DNA from: JACPUX01 sp964517465 | Lineage (GTDB): Bacteria; Pseudomonadota; Gammaproteobacteria; Burkholderiales; Casimicrobiaceae | Direction: 5' to 3' | Assembly: GCA_964517465.1 (NCBI GenBank) | Contig: CAZFEK010000007.1 | Location: 46,163 to 110,162, forward strand | DNA: 64,000 bases | Shown here: positions 8,306 to 17,709 of the stretch, piece after piece | How the letters are laid out: every line of letters begins with the position of its first letter | Numbering within the stretch: the stretch's first letter is position 1 | Program-made: the position numbers and the translations under genes | The notes under the pieces: generated by a model | Database searches by the model: none | What the model saw: the letters and a program-made list of their open reading frames with translations, nothing else | What the model was told of the DNA's origin: nothing

Positions 8306-10234
8306 TTAAGTGCCGAGCGCGATCGAGTCCGCCGCGGGATCGAGGGGTCGGCCGCAGGCGACGCGCCCCAGCAATTGCGCGAGTTGCTCCAGGCGCAAGG
8401 GCTTGGCAAGAAACGCATCGATCCCGGCGGCCAAGCAGGCGTTGCGCACTGCGGGCGGGTCGGCGGCGCTCAGCGCGACCAGCGGAATGGCCCGCAAGAG
8501 CGGGTCGGGTAGGGCGCGGATCGCTCGGGCGGCGCCATAACCGTCGAGATCCGGCATCTCCAAGTCGAGCAGGGCAAGGTCGACGCCGCCCGCGGCGACC
8601 GCGGCGAGCGCCTCGCGGCCGTTTTCGACGGACCGGCAGCGATGCCCGAGTTTTTCCAGGAAACGGCAGCTGATTAGCCGGTTGACGGCGTTGTCGTCAG
8701 CCACCAAAACCTGCAACATCCTGCCGGGCGCTTGCTCGGCGTGCGGCGATCCGGTGGTCGCGCCACCGTTAGCCGCCGCGAACGGCAATTCGAAGATGAA
8801 TCGGGCGCCGCCTTGTTCGGCATTTTCTGCCCAGATGCGGCCACCCATGCCTTGAACCAGTTGCCGGCAGATGGTCAGGCCCAAGCCGGTTCCCCCGTAG
8901 CGCCGGCTGGTGTCGGAGCCGGCCTGGCGGAAGGGCTCGAATATCGACTCGAGCTGGTCCGGCCGTATGCCGATGCCGCAATCTCGTACCTCGCAGCGCA
9001 ACACCCCCGCGTCTCCATCGGCAGGCAAGTAGCGCAGCGCAACTTGGATCTCACCTCGGGCGGTGAACTTGATGGCATTGGAAAGAAGGTTGTTGAGGAC
9101 TTGGCGCAGGCGGCTGGGATCACCGATGCCCCAGTCGGGCACTTCGGCAGGAACCGCGGTTTGGATCGCCAAGCCCTTGTCGCGCGCGCTCCCGCGAAAC
9201 AACCTGACCGCCCGATCCAACACCTGGCGGGGCCGGTAGGGTATCCACTCGAACTCGAAACCGCCGGCCTCGCCTTTGGCATAGTCGAGGATGTCGTTGA
9301 CCAGGCAGAGCAGGTTTTCGGATGCATCTTTGCAGGTTTCGGCCCATTCGCGCGTCGAATCGTCCAGCCGGCCGGCCAGCAGCAGTTGCGTGGCGCCCAG
9401 TATGCCGTTCATGGGGGTGCGAAACTCGTGGCTCATGGTGGCGAGAAATTCGCTCTTGGCCCGGCTGGCTGCCAGTGCTTCGTCGCGTGCTGCGGCGAGC
9501 TCGCGTTGGTGGCGTACGCGCTCGGTGACCTCGCTGAAACTGAAGACTCTGCCCAGCACCTGTTGATGCAGGGTGTGGGGGCGGGAGCGGCATTCCAGCG
9601 TGCGACCGTCGGCCAGCTCGATGATGTCCACCGCTTCTCCGCCACGACCCAGGAGCTCCCGGCCCAGGCGGGAAAAATCTGCGACTCGAAGCAATGAAGA
9701 GCGCAAATGCCGAAAGACACGGCGATCGTTGCGTTCGGTCAGCAAGCCGGCGGGAAGCCGAAAGAGCAGCGCGAAGCGTTCATTGAAATTGACGATGCGC
9801 CCGCCCAGATCAACCACCAGCAGCGCGTCGGCGGTCGATTCGAAAGTGGCCGCCAGAAGCGAGGCGGTGCGCTCGATGGCCGATTCGGCGATGGCGCGGG
9901 CGCCAACGTCGCGAGCACGCACCGTGATGAAGGCCGGATCTGCGGGCACCGGCAAGACACTGCGCTCCACTGCCAAAGTGGTGCCGTCGGCCATGGCATA
10001 GACCGTTTCGGCGTCGTGGAGCGGCGCCCAGGGTCCCTTGGCGACCTCCGACCAGAAGAACATGTCCTGCAAACCGGTTTCGATCTCAGTGATGGCGAGC
10101 TGGGAAAGCTCAGCTTCGCTGCGCCCCAGCGCCTCGCAGGCGCGGCGGTTGGCGGCGCACACCTTCAGATCACTCTTGCGAACCAGCATCAGGAGCTCGT
10201 CCGCGGCATCGAGCAAAGCGCGCGTGGCATCCAT
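8306..10234 (-). CDS. Soluble hybrid histidine kinase (PAS-PAS-HisKA-HATPase-receiver)
   Basis: A 642-residue protein. Two N-terminal PAS-like domains (~5-120 and ~125-235; the second contains FESTADALLVVDLGGRIVNF). HisKA has SEFLATMSHEFRTPMNGILG. HATPase_c has NNLLSNAIKFTARG, DCGIGIRPDQLESIFEPF and GGTGLGLTICRQLV. The C-terminal receiver has LVADDNAVNRLI, phospho-acceptor in LALLDLEMPDLDGYGA and Lys in DAFLAKPLRLEQL. It has no HPt domain and no membrane segment. It starts one base after the stop of the HD-GYP gene (TGA-A-ATG), so the two are translationally close and co-transcribed from the promoter at 11554-11580. Confidence 0.9.
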   Translation of the reverse strand: MDATRALLDAADELLMLVRKSDLKVCAANRRACEALGRSEAELSQLAITEIETGLQDMFFWSEVAKGPWAPLHDAETVYAMADGTTLAVERSVLPVPADPAFITVRARDVGARAIAESAIERTASLLAATFESTADALLVVDLGGRIVNFNERFALLFRLPAGLLTERNDRRVFRHLRSSLLRVADFSRLGRELLGRGGEAVDIIELADGRTLECRSRPHTLHQQVLGRVFSFSEVTERVRHQRELAAARDEALAASRAKSEFLATMSHEFRTPMNGILGATQLLLAGRLDDSTREWAETCKDASENLLCLVNDILDYAKGEAGGFEFEWIPYRPRQVLDRAVRLFRGSARDKGLAIQTAVPAEVPDWGIGDPSRLRQVLNNLLSNAIKFTARGEIQVALRYLPADGDAGVLRCEVRDCGIGIRPDQLESIFEPFRQAGSDTSRRYGGTGLGLTICRQLVQGMGGRIWAENAEQGGARFIFELPFAAANGGATTGSPHAEQAPGRMLQVLVADDNAVNRLISCRFLEKLGHRCRSVENGREALAAVAAGGVDLALLDLEMPDLDGYGAARAIRALPDPLLRAIPLVALSAADPPAVRNACLAAGIDAFLAKPLRLEQLAQLLGRVACGRPLDPAADSIALGT

Positions 10235-10235
10235 T

Positions 10236-11519
10236 TCAACGCTTCTCCGGCTTGCTCTTGTTCACGGCGTCGAAGAAATAGGTGACCCGTTTGCGCGGAC
10301 TCAGGTATTCGTAAATTTCGCGCGGCAAAAGGCCCGGACGCATCGCCTTGCTGATGCTCAGTTCCGTCTCCGCCGACAGATCGACGATCGCCGCTTCTTC
10401 CTTGGGCACTGCCGCGTCGTAAACGGCCACCGCGGGCTTGAGCGGAGCCAGCTCGTTGACCGACACCACCAGACCGATCGATTCGTTCGACAGTTTGACC
10501 ACCGTTCCGGGCGGATACACGCCGAGGGTGCGTATCAAAGTCGAAAGCACCTCGGGCGCAAACCGCGCCCGCTCGCGGGCATAAAGCGCCGACAAGGCTT
10601 CGTGAGGCGTGAGCCCGGCTTCGAGCTGGGGCGGGTTGCACAGTTCATCGTATCTTTCCACCGCGGAGACGATGCGTGCTGCCGCAGGCAGCGCCTCACC
10701 TTTGAGACCCTGGGGGTAGCCGCTGCCATCCATGTGTTCGTGATGCAGGCCGATGACGGCGATTACCTCCGCGGGCAGCTTGACGCGACGCGCAATTTCT
10801 ACCCCGAAGGCGCAGTGCTGGCGGTAAATCTGCTCCTCGGCCGAATTGCGGGCTTCCTTCTTCATGCGCACGCGATCAGGCACGTCCACCAATCCGACAT
10901 CGTGAAACAAAGCCCCCATGCCGATCGTTTTCACCGCTTCCGCCTCGCATCCCATGGCGCGCGCCAAGAGCATGGCCAGCACGGCAACGTTGAGCGAGTG
11001 GTAATAAGTTTCTTCGCCGGCGACCTTGTCGCTCATGAGGTGAACGGAAATGTCTTGATCGGCCAGAAGTGTGTTGGCGAGGAGCGAGATGAAGTGCTGG
11101 CTGTCATCGATCGCTTTGGCCGGGTTCTGCAGCAGATTCTGCGTCAGCCCGCGCACCACAGCGGCTGCCTTGATCACTTCGCGCTCGCCGCGGGCGATCG
11201 CCTCTTCGATGCGCCCATGCAGATCGGCACGAGCCTGGCGCGCGGCGGCGAAGGAGTCATCCGCCGTCGCGGGGGGGGGCGCGGCAGCCTGCACCGCGCT
11301 CGCCGGCTTGGGTTCGACGTCGCTGCGCCGAGGGTCATAACGGACCCTTTCCAAACCGAGTGCGCGCAAGGTGGCAAGCTGCTCGGCGCTGCGAATCTTG
11401 AAGCTGCTGAAGGTGAAGGGGTGATCCATCCAGCCGAGTTCCAGATGGACGAACAGGCCCTCTCGGAGCTGATCGATTTCGATGAAAGGCAAATCGGTTT
11501 GGCTCAAAAGCATCCCCAT
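10236..11519 (-). CDS. HD-GYP cyclic-di-GMP phosphodiesterase (DUF3391 + HD-GYP)
   Basis: A 427-residue protein. The N-terminal ~100 residues (IEIDQLREGLFVHLELGWMD) match the DUF3391 domain often found ahead of HD-GYP. After an Ala/Pro linker the HD-GYP domain carries the metal-binding HD in MGALFHDVGLVDVPDRVR and the signature HHEHMDGSGYPQGLKGE, so the catalytic residues appear present. The expected reaction is hydrolysis of c-di-GMP to pGpG or GMP. It is the first gene of a minus-strand run with a near-perfect sigma-28-like promoter just upstream, so it is probably made late in flagellar assembly and lowers c-di-GMP in swimming cells. That role is inferred. Confidence 0.92.
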   Translation of the reverse strand: MGMLLSQTDLPFIEIDQLREGLFVHLELGWMDHPFTFSSFKIRSAEQLATLRALGLERVRYDPRRSDVEPKPASAVQAAAPPPATADDSFAAARQARADLHGRIEEAIARGEREVIKAAAVVRGLTQNLLQNPAKAIDDSQHFISLLANTLLADQDISVHLMSDKVAGEETYYHSLNVAVLAMLLARAMGCEAEAVKTIGMGALFHDVGLVDVPDRVRMKKEARNSAEEQIYRQHCAFGVEIARRVKLPAEVIAVIGLHHEHMDGSGYPQGLKGEALPAAARIVSAVERYDELCNPPQLEAGLTPHEALSALYARERARFAPEVLSTLIRTLGVYPPGTVVKLSNESIGLVVSVNELAPLKPAVAVYDAAVPKEEAAIVDLSAETELSISKAMRPGLLPREIYEYLSPRKRVTYFFDAVNKSKPEKR

Positions 11520-11553
11520 CCGGCCGCGAGCATAATCGGGAAACTCCCTGGTC

Positions 11554-11580
11554 TTATCGGCAGCAGTCTGAAATCCTTGA
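11554..11580 (-). promoter_or_regulatory. Sigma-28 (FliA)-like promoter of the HD-GYP gene
   Basis: On the minus strand TCAA (11580-11577), exactly 15 bases, then a perfect GCCGATAA (11561-11554), ending 34 bases before the ATG at 11519. It is one of the two best matches in the window and probably drives HD-GYP plus the kinases downstream. Confidence 0.72.
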
Positions 11581-11675
11581 TCAGCATGCGTGCAATTGCT
11601 CCCCGAGCAGCCGGATTGCCGCGAGGGCGGCGCACCGCATACCGGGTGGCCGCACCGCCTCCTGGTCGACGGGGT

Positions 11676-11702
11676 TCAGAAAACACTCGCGGCTGCCGTA
11701 GT
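11676..11702 (+). promoter_or_regulatory. Weak sigma-28-like promoter of the PAS/HPt hybrid kinase
   Basis: TCAG (11676-11679), 15 bases, GCCGTAGT (11695-11702), ending 23 bases before the ATG at 11726. It matches the motA site (GCCGTAAT) at 7 of 8 positions. The -35 is imperfect, so this is tentative. Confidence 0.3.
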
Positions 11703-11725
11703 GGCATAAGGTAAGCAAGTGCGAA

Positions 11726-14446
11726 ATGAGCAAGTCCTTGAGTCCGCAGCCTTCCGCTCCCGGCCCCCCCGCGCCCGACCCGACGCCGGTTCACCTCGTC
11801 GCGGCGGGGGGGCGTCCGGTCGGCACGAGCCTAGCCCTGTGGGACGCCGACTTGATCACCGGCCAGATCTGGCTCTCCGAGCGCTGGGCCGCCATGTTGG
11901 GGGGGCCGGCCTTGAGCCAGGAAACGACCGCGCAGGCGCTTTTTGCCTTGGTCCATTCCGATGACTTGGCAGAATTACATGCGGCCATTGCCGCCGCGCT
12001 CAAAGGGCAAGCTCAATCCTATCGTGCGGTGCACCGGGTGCGCCGCTTGGATGGCAGTTGGCTGTGGATTCAAAGCGAAGGTCAGATCGTTGCCCGCGAC
12101 GATCAGGGTCGCGCGCTGCGGGCGCTGGGCGTCAACCTCGACGTTTCGGCGCTGAAGTTCCAGGAAGAGGCGCTACGCGCCCGCGAGCGGGCGTTGCTCG
12201 CCATGACCGACAATCTGCCGGGTCTGGTGCTGCGCTGCGACGCCGAAGAGCGCATCGTCTTCGCCAACCGGCGTTATGCCGAACTCTTTGGTGTCGAGCG
12301 CGAACACCTGCGCGGAAGGCTGGTGCGCAGTGTGATCGGCGAAGAGGCCTACGCCTTCGTGCGGCCCTATATCGCCGCGGTGCTGCGCGGCGAGGAGGTG
12401 CGTTACGAACGGGCGGTGGGCCCGCGCTGGCTGGACGTGAGTTTCATTCCGGACCGCGGCGAAGACGGAACCATCCGGGGGTGGTACTCGCTGACCACGG
12501 AAATAACCGGCAGGAAGAAGGCCGAGGCCACGGAACGGGTGCTGGAGAAGACCATTGCCCATCTTCCCCAGGGTGTGTCGGTGCTGGATGCGGAACTCAA
12601 TATGGTGGCTTTTAATGCGGCCTTCTTGCGGCTCCTGGACTTTCCGGCCGATCGGTTCAAGCCGGGTACGCCCTTGCTCGAATTCTTTCGTTTCAACGCC
12701 CGCCGGGGCGAGTACGGGCCTGGCGATCCTGAGAAGCTCGCCGAGGATCGGTTGGAACTGGCTCGCCGGGGCGAGGCGCATCGCTTTCAGCGCACCCGTC
12801 GAGATGGCACGGTGATCGAGGTACATGGTCTGCCCGTTGCCGGCGGCGGATTCGTCACCCTCTATTCCGATGTCACCGACGCCAAGCGGCACGAAGAAGC
12901 GCTCGTGGCGGCGCGGCAGGCGGCGGAGGAGCTGGCGCGCGCCAAAGACCAGTTCCTGGCCAACATGGGCCACGAGATTCGCACTCCACTGCATGCCATC
13001 CTCGGCTTTAGCGAGCTTTTGGCCGATACCGTGCAAGGACCGGAGGCGCGTGGCCATCTGCGCGACCTCTCCCAGGCGGGGAAGGACCTGCTGGCCATGC
13101 TCAACGACGTGCTCGATCTCGCCCAAATCGAAGCGGGTAGTTTGGCGCTCGAGATCGCGCCTTTTTCCCCCGGAACATGGCTGGAAGAGACCCTCGCGCC
13201 GTGGCGCAGGCGCGCCGCCGAAAAGGCCTTGGAGTTTCGTCTCGGCGCACGCACCGCCCTGCCTTCCCTACTGCTGGGCGATGCACGGCGGCTGGGGCAG
13301 GCGCTGGCCAACTTGGTTTCCAATGCCATTCGATTCACCGACAGCGGCCGGATCGAAGTCCAGGCGGACGCGGAATGTGACCGAGACAGCGCGCTTTTGG
13401 TTTTGGCGGTGCGGGACACCGGGCCGGGTATCACCCCGGAAATGCGCAGCCGAATTTTCGAGCCCTTTTCTCCGGCCCACCAAGCGCACGCGCGAACGAG
13501 CGGCGGGACCGGCTTGGGACTGGCTCTGGTCAGCCGCTTGATGACTTTGTTGGGGGGCGAGGTGTCCTGCACGAGCGAACCGGGCCGGGGCAGCTGCTTT
13601 GAGTTGAGCCTGCGTCTGCCCCTGGCGCGGGCGAGCGCAGGCAGTCGGCCCCATCTTCCGCCTTCGCCGATTGCCCCCGGTCGCTTCTGCGGACGGGTGC
13701 TCCTGGCCGAAGACAACCCGGTCAATCAGAAGGTCGGCCTCGCTTTGCTGTCCCAACTCGGCCTGCAGGTGAGCGTTGCGGACGACGGCCAGGCCGCCGT
13801 GGACAAGCTCGGGGCGGAGCATTTCGACCTGCTGCTGATGGATCTCGACATGCCGCGACTCGACGGTCTTGCCGCCACCCGCGCATGGCGCGCGGCGGAG
13901 GCGGGTTCGGCGCGGCATTTACCGATATTGGCGGCCAGCGCCAACGTGCTGGAAGAAACGCGCCGCGCCTGCATCGAGGCGGGAATGGACGGTTTCGTGG
14001 CCAAACCATTCGCCATCGCCGAACTGGTTGCGGTCTGCGAGCGCTACTTGCCCCGCGCGGCAGCGCGCCCTTTGGAGCACGGCCCTGAGCCGGGTGTCGC
14101 GGGGCAAAGCGATCGGGCGCTGCTGCTCGATACCGGGCGCCTGAAAGAGTTGCGCGAGGCCTTGGGCGAGGATTTTCCGGAACTGATCGAGGCCTTTCTT
14201 TCGAGCACGGAGGAATCCCTCGCGCGGATGTCTGCCGCCGACGAGGAGGGCAACTTCGAAGAGCTGCGCCGCTTGGCTCACAGCCTCAAGTCGGCAGCGG
14301 CCAACGTAGGCGCACTGGCCTCCTCGGGTCTGGCCAAAGCGATCGAGTCTGCGGCCAAGGATCGCGCCGGACCGCAAAAGGAATCCCTCGCTGAGCTGCG
14401 GGAGGTGTTCTCCCGCACCCGAAGCGCCCTGGAAAAGGCGAGCTGA
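11726..14446 (+). CDS. Soluble multi-PAS hybrid histidine kinase with receiver and HPt
   Basis: A 906-residue unorthodox kinase. Three PAS-type sensors (~30-150, ~155-265, ~275-390). HisKA with KDQFLANMGHEIRTPLHAIL (His near 416). HATPase_c with NLVSNAIRFTDSG, DTGPGITPEMRSRIFEPF and GGTGLGLALVSRLM. Receiver (~655-770) with LLAEDNPVNQKVG, LLLMDLDMPRLDGLAA and GFVAKPFAIAEL. C-terminal HPt (~800-890) with LRRLAHSLKSAAANVGA. It therefore holds all four phosphorelay sites in one soluble chain and can pass phosphate to an external receiver. The likely candidate is the receiver-PP2C-HATPase protein encoded 37 bases downstream. It is divergent from the HD-GYP gene. Confidence 0.9.
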   Translation: MSKSLSPQPSAPGPPAPDPTPVHLVAAGGRPVGTSLALWDADLITGQIWLSERWAAMLGGPALSQETTAQALFALVHSDDLAELHAAIAAALKGQAQSYRAVHRVRRLDGSWLWIQSEGQIVARDDQGRALRALGVNLDVSALKFQEEALRARERALLAMTDNLPGLVLRCDAEERIVFANRRYAELFGVEREHLRGRLVRSVIGEEAYAFVRPYIAAVLRGEEVRYERAVGPRWLDVSFIPDRGEDGTIRGWYSLTTEITGRKKAEATERVLEKTIAHLPQGVSVLDAELNMVAFNAAFLRLLDFPADRFKPGTPLLEFFRFNARRGEYGPGDPEKLAEDRLELARRGEAHRFQRTRRDGTVIEVHGLPVAGGGFVTLYSDVTDAKRHEEALVAARQAAEELARAKDQFLANMGHEIRTPLHAILGFSELLADTVQGPEARGHLRDLSQAGKDLLAMLNDVLDLAQIEAGSLALEIAPFSPGTWLEETLAPWRRRAAEKALEFRLGARTALPSLLLGDARRLGQALANLVSNAIRFTDSGRIEVQADAECDRDSALLVLAVRDTGPGITPEMRSRIFEPFSPAHQAHARTSGGTGLGLALVSRLMTLLGGEVSCTSEPGRGSCFELSLRLPLARASAGSRPHLPPSPIAPGRFCGRVLLAEDNPVNQKVGLALLSQLGLQVSVADDGQAAVDKLGAEHFDLLLMDLDMPRLDGLAATRAWRAAEAGSARHLPILAASANVLEETRRACIEAGMDGFVAKPFAIAELVAVCERYLPRAAARPLEHGPEPGVAGQSDRALLLDTGRLKELREALGEDFPELIEAFLSSTEESLARMSAADEEGNFEELRRLAHSLKSAAANVGALASSGLAKAIESAAKDRAGPQKESLAELREVFSRTRSALEKAS

Positions 14447-14483
14447 GGCCGGTAAATCGGGGCGGCAAATTCTGCCGCCAGGT

Positions 14484-16265
14484 TTGCTCAAGGATATCGA
14501 CTCTGGCGCCGATATCGAGTCATCCAAAGTACTTCGCCGACTTTCCTTGCCACCCGATACCGCCAAAACCATTCCCAGCACGAGGCACGGCCGTGCGCTG
14601 GTGGCTGATGACGACCTGACCGGGCGTTTGATGCTGCGCTCGTTGCTGTCGCGGCAAGGTTTCGAGGTGGTTCTCGCCGAAGACGGCGCTCAGGCTGTGG
14701 AGCGCTTCGGCCAAGGCGGGTTCGATCTGGTGTTTCTCGACCTCAACATGCCGGTCATGGATGGGCGAGAAGCCTGTCGCCGCATCAAGGCATTGGCCGG
14801 CGAAGACTTCGTTCCGGTGGTTTTTGTCACCGGCACCACCGATGAAATGGAGCTCGTGCGCTGCCTCGCCGCCGGTGGGGACGACTTCGTGGTGAAGCCC
14901 TTCAGTCCCAGTCTGTTGGCCGCGAAGACGCAAGCCCTGGAGCGCATACGCGCCTTGCAGCGGCGGGTGCACTCTTTGTATGCCCGGGTGCAAGCCGATC
15001 AAGTCCTCGCCGAGCGGGTTTTTAGCGGCGTGGTGCTGGGCAACAACGTCGAAAGTTCGGCGCTCAAAACCAAGCTGGTCACGGCGGAGACCTTTGGCGG
15101 CGATTTGGTGCTGGCTGCCTATCGGCCCTCGGGCGACTTGCATCTGCTCTTGGGGGACTTCACCGGCCACGGATTGGCGTCTGCTTTGGGGGCCATGCCC
15201 ACAGCCGAGGCGTTTCGCACCATGACGGCAAAAGGGTTCGCCTTGCCGGCGATTTTGGCCGAAATCAACCGCAAGCTGCGCGCAGTGCTGCCGGTGGGCA
15301 TGTTCCTCGCCGCACATCTGGTCAGCGTTTCTCGTCAACTCGACAATCTGAGCATCGCCAATTGCGGCATGCCGGCGGCCCTGTTGATCGATACCGAGGG
15401 GCGTCTGCGCAGGCTGCCGGCCGGCGTGCCACCGATAGGGGTGGGAGAGGCGGCGCTCTATGAGGACGCTTTCCTCGATCTTCCCATCCTGGCCGGAGAA
15501 AGCATGCTCCTGGCGAGCGACGGCGTGTTCGAGGCGCAGAGTCCGAGCGGCGAACATTTCGGCGCCGAACGACTGGAAAGGTGCGCGGCGGCGCAACCCG
15601 GTGCGGCCTTCGACGCCGTGCTGGCAGCCATCGATGGTTTTCGCGACGGTGCGCCGGCGGGCGACGACATCAGCTTGGTCGAGCTGCGGCTCCTGCCCGA
15701 GCTTTTTGCGCCGATGGTCACCGAACCCGCTCCCATGCCCCCGGAGCCCGAGGTGGCGCAGGACTGCGGCAGCCTTCGTTTGGGTCTGCAGCTCAAGGGC
15801 AAGGCGCTGGGGCAGTTCGATCCGGTGCCACTCTTGCTGTCGCAACTGGGTGAATTCGTCGATCTCCAGGAGCATCGCGGGGTCTTGTTCACCATCCTCG
15901 CCGAACTTTACGCCAATGCGCTCGATCACGGCGTTTTGGGCCTGGATTCAAGGCTCAAATCCGGTGCCGATGGTTTCAAGCGTTATCTCGAGGCGCGTCA
16001 GTCGCGACTGGACGCTCTGGCGAGCGGATGGGTGCGGATCCTGATCGAATGTTCAGAGAGCTGCTCCCAACCGCGCCTACGCATCGAAGTGGAAGACAGC
16101 GGCGCCGGCTTCGACTGGGCCGCTGTGCTGGAAAAGGCCGAAGCCGAGCGACACGGTCGCGGACTGGCGCTGGTCACCGAGTTGTGCGAATCGCTGCAAT
16201 TTACTGGGCCGGGCAACCGCGCCGAGGCGGTGTATCGCTGCGCTGCCTCGCCGTCTAAGGCCTGA
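14484..16265 (+). CDS. Receiver-PP2C phosphatase-HATPase fusion (HsbR/CrsR-like partner-switch regulator)
   Basis: Up to 593 residues. Receiver (~35-150: LVADDDLTGRLMLRSLL, phospho-acceptor in LVFLDLNMPVMDGREA, Lys in FVVKPFSPSLL). Then a SpoIIE/RsbU-type PP2C domain (~180-395: TAETFGGDLVLAAY, LLLGDFTGHGLASALGAM, LLASDGVFEAQSPSG, GDDISLVELRL). Then an RsbW-like HATPase_c (~440-590: ILAELYANALDHGVLG, VEDSGAGFDW). The same order is known in HsbR and CrsR, which switch a STAS anti-anti-sigma protein. The STAS protein at 26407-26715 is a candidate substrate. The start is uncertain: the TTG at 14484 has a poor ribosome site and overlaps a sigma-28-like promoter (14488-14515). If that promoter is real, translation begins further in, for example at the TTG near 14545. 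Confidence 0.85.
   Translation: MLKDIDSGADIESSKVLRRLSLPPDTAKTIPSTRHGRALVADDDLTGRLMLRSLLSRQGFEVVLAEDGAQAVERFGQGGFDLVFLDLNMPVMDGREACRRIKALAGEDFVPVVFVTGTTDEMELVRCLAAGGDDFVVKPFSPSLLAAKTQALERIRALQRRVHSLYARVQADQVLAERVFSGVVLGNNVESSALKTKLVTAETFGGDLVLAAYRPSGDLHLLLGDFTGHGLASALGAMPTAEAFRTMTAKGFALPAILAEINRKLRAVLPVGMFLAAHLVSVSRQLDNLSIANCGMPAALLIDTEGRLRRLPAGVPPIGVGEAALYEDAFLDLPILAGESMLLASDGVFEAQSPSGEHFGAERLERCAAAQPGAAFDAVLAAIDGFRDGAPAGDDISLVELRLLPELFAPMVTEPAPMPPEPEVAQDCGSLRLGLQLKGKALGQFDPVPLLLSQLGEFVDLQEHRGVLFTILAELYANALDHGVLGLDSRLKSGADGFKRYLEARQSRLDALASGWVRILIECSESCSQPRLRIEVEDSGAGFDWAAVLEKAEAERHGRGLALVTELCESLQFTGPGNRAEAVYRCAASPSKA
14488..14515 (+). promoter_or_regulatory. Sigma-28-like promoter within the proposed 5' end of the PP2C gene
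   Basis: TCAA (14488-14491), 16 bases, GCCGATAT (14508-14515), 7 of 8 in the -10. It lies inside the reading frame if the TTG at 14484 is used as start, so either the promoter or that start is wrong. Confidence 0.4.
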
Positions 16266-16420
16266 GCTTGCGCAGCCTGAACGCAAGAGGATCGCCTCCG
16301 GTTTGCCCAAGGCGAACAAACCCTCCCAGATACGAGGAAAGAGGTGCCGGACAGATCCCCCAGAGCCGGCGCATCGTTTAAGGCCCTCGCCGATTCTGCG
16401 CAAATCGAAGACCCAATGAC

Positions 16421-16447
16421 TAAAGTCATCGCCGAGGATGCCGTTAC
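16421..16447 (+). promoter_or_regulatory. Sigma-28 (FliA)-like promoter of chemotaxis cluster I
   Basis: CTAAA (TAAA at 16421-16424), 15 bases, GCCGTTAC (16440-16447). It ends about 60 bases before the first gene of the MCP-cheY-cheA-cheW run. Confidence 0.6.
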
Positions 16448-16507
16448 CAGGAAGGCGATCGGGGGATGTATCCACCTGGAATGGTAGACAACAAAGCGGG
16501 GACTTGC

Positions 16508-17692
16508 ATGCAAAAGACTTCGAACCGAATTCTGGCGGGCACCATTTGGACGGCGGTCCTCTGGCTCTTGGTGGCTTGGCTGAGCGACTCCCCCTGGGCC
16601 AGCCTGGCGCTCGCCATCGCCGCGGCGGGGGGGTGGGCAGTGCTGGTGGCCTGGCCGGCGGCCGCACCTGTCGAACGCATGCCGGAGGCGGCGTCGGGCG
16701 GAGGGGACGTGCGTCAGCTCGCCGAGCAATTGGATCAGCTTGGCGCCAACTTGTCGCAGCAAGCGTCGGCATCGGCCGCCGATATCGATCGGGTGCGCAC
16801 CATCCTGGCCGAGGCGATCGATAAGCTGACCGCCAGTTTTCATCAAATGCATCAGCGCACCGAAGAACAAAAGCGGGTGGCTTTGTCGGTGACGCAGGAA
16901 ATTCACGATGCCGGAGGGGGCATGGGGGACTTCCTGATGACGACGTCCTCTTCCATGCAGTCGATCGTAGACAGCGTGGTCGCCAACAGCAAGCTCGCCA
17001 TGGAAATGGTGACCATGATCGAGGCGATCGAGTCTCGCGCCCGCGCCGTGGACGGAATCCTTTCCGAAATCGGCGGCATCGCCAAGCAGACCAATCTCTT
17101 GGCACTCAATGCCGCGATCGAGGCGGCGCGCGCCGGCGAAGCGGGCCGCGGCTTTGCCGTGGTGGCCGACGAAGTGCGCACGCTTTCCATGCGCACGCAG
17201 CAGTTCTCGGAGCAAATCAGCAAGCTGATGGTGGCTATGTCGGCATCGGTGCGCGAGACCGAGGGGGCGATCGAGAAAATGGCTTCACAGGACATGACCT
17301 TTGCTCTCGAATCCAAGCGGCGTGTGGAGAACATCGTCCACTCGCTCGACGACATGCGCCGGGGCCAGCAAACCATCATCACCGCCATGGGCGGCGAGGC
17401 CGGCGAATTGGAGCGCGGTGTTCAGGACGCCATCATCGCTTTGCAGTTCCAGGACATGGTCAACCAGCTACTGGGCCATGTGCAAAAGCGTCTCGACGGC
17501 GTGAATCAGGCCGCGGAGGGCTTCCGCGAATTGAGCCGCGCCGCCGGCCGCGGCGGTGAGACAAAGCTGGCGGAAGCGATCCAGAGCCGCATCAGCGGGC
17601 TGCGCGATCGGGTCGAAACCATGAGCGCGCAGAGCGCGAACCACCCGGTGCGCCAGCAGGGCCTGGGGGCCGGCGAGGTTGAACTCTTCTAG
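16508..17692 (+). CDS. Short membrane-anchored methyl-accepting chemotaxis protein without a periplasmic domain
   Basis: About 394 residues from the ATG at 16508, chosen because GGGGA lies ~7 bases upstream; an ATG at 16466 is in frame but has no proper spacing. Two close membrane segments at ~10-55 (IWTAVLWLLVAWLS and LALAIAAAGGWAVLVAW) leave almost no periplasmic loop. A helical region follows, then the conserved signalling hairpin GGIAKQTNLLALNAAIEAAR and AGEAGRGFAVVADEVRTLS. With no periplasmic ligand domain and no HAMP visible, it probably senses membrane or cytoplasmic cues or only nucleates signalling arrays. It is first in the cluster, directly before cheY and cheA. Confidence 0.85.
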   Translation: MQKTSNRILAGTIWTAVLWLLVAWLSDSPWASLALAIAAAGGWAVLVAWPAAAPVERMPEAASGGGDVRQLAEQLDQLGANLSQQASASAADIDRVRTILAEAIDKLTASFHQMHQRTEEQKRVALSVTQEIHDAGGGMGDFLMTTSSSMQSIVDSVVANSKLAMEMVTMIEAIESRARAVDGILSEIGGIAKQTNLLALNAAIEAARAGEAGRGFAVVADEVRTLSMRTQQFSEQISKLMVAMSASVRETEGAIEKMASQDMTFALESKRRVENIVHSLDDMRRGQQTIITAMGGEAGELERGVQDAIIALQFQDMVNQLLGHVQKRLDGVNQAAEGFRELSRAAGRGGETKLAEAIQSRISGLRDRVETMSAQSANHPVRQQGLGAGEVELF

Positions 17693-17709
17693 CACAAGGA
17701 AATGCGGCC

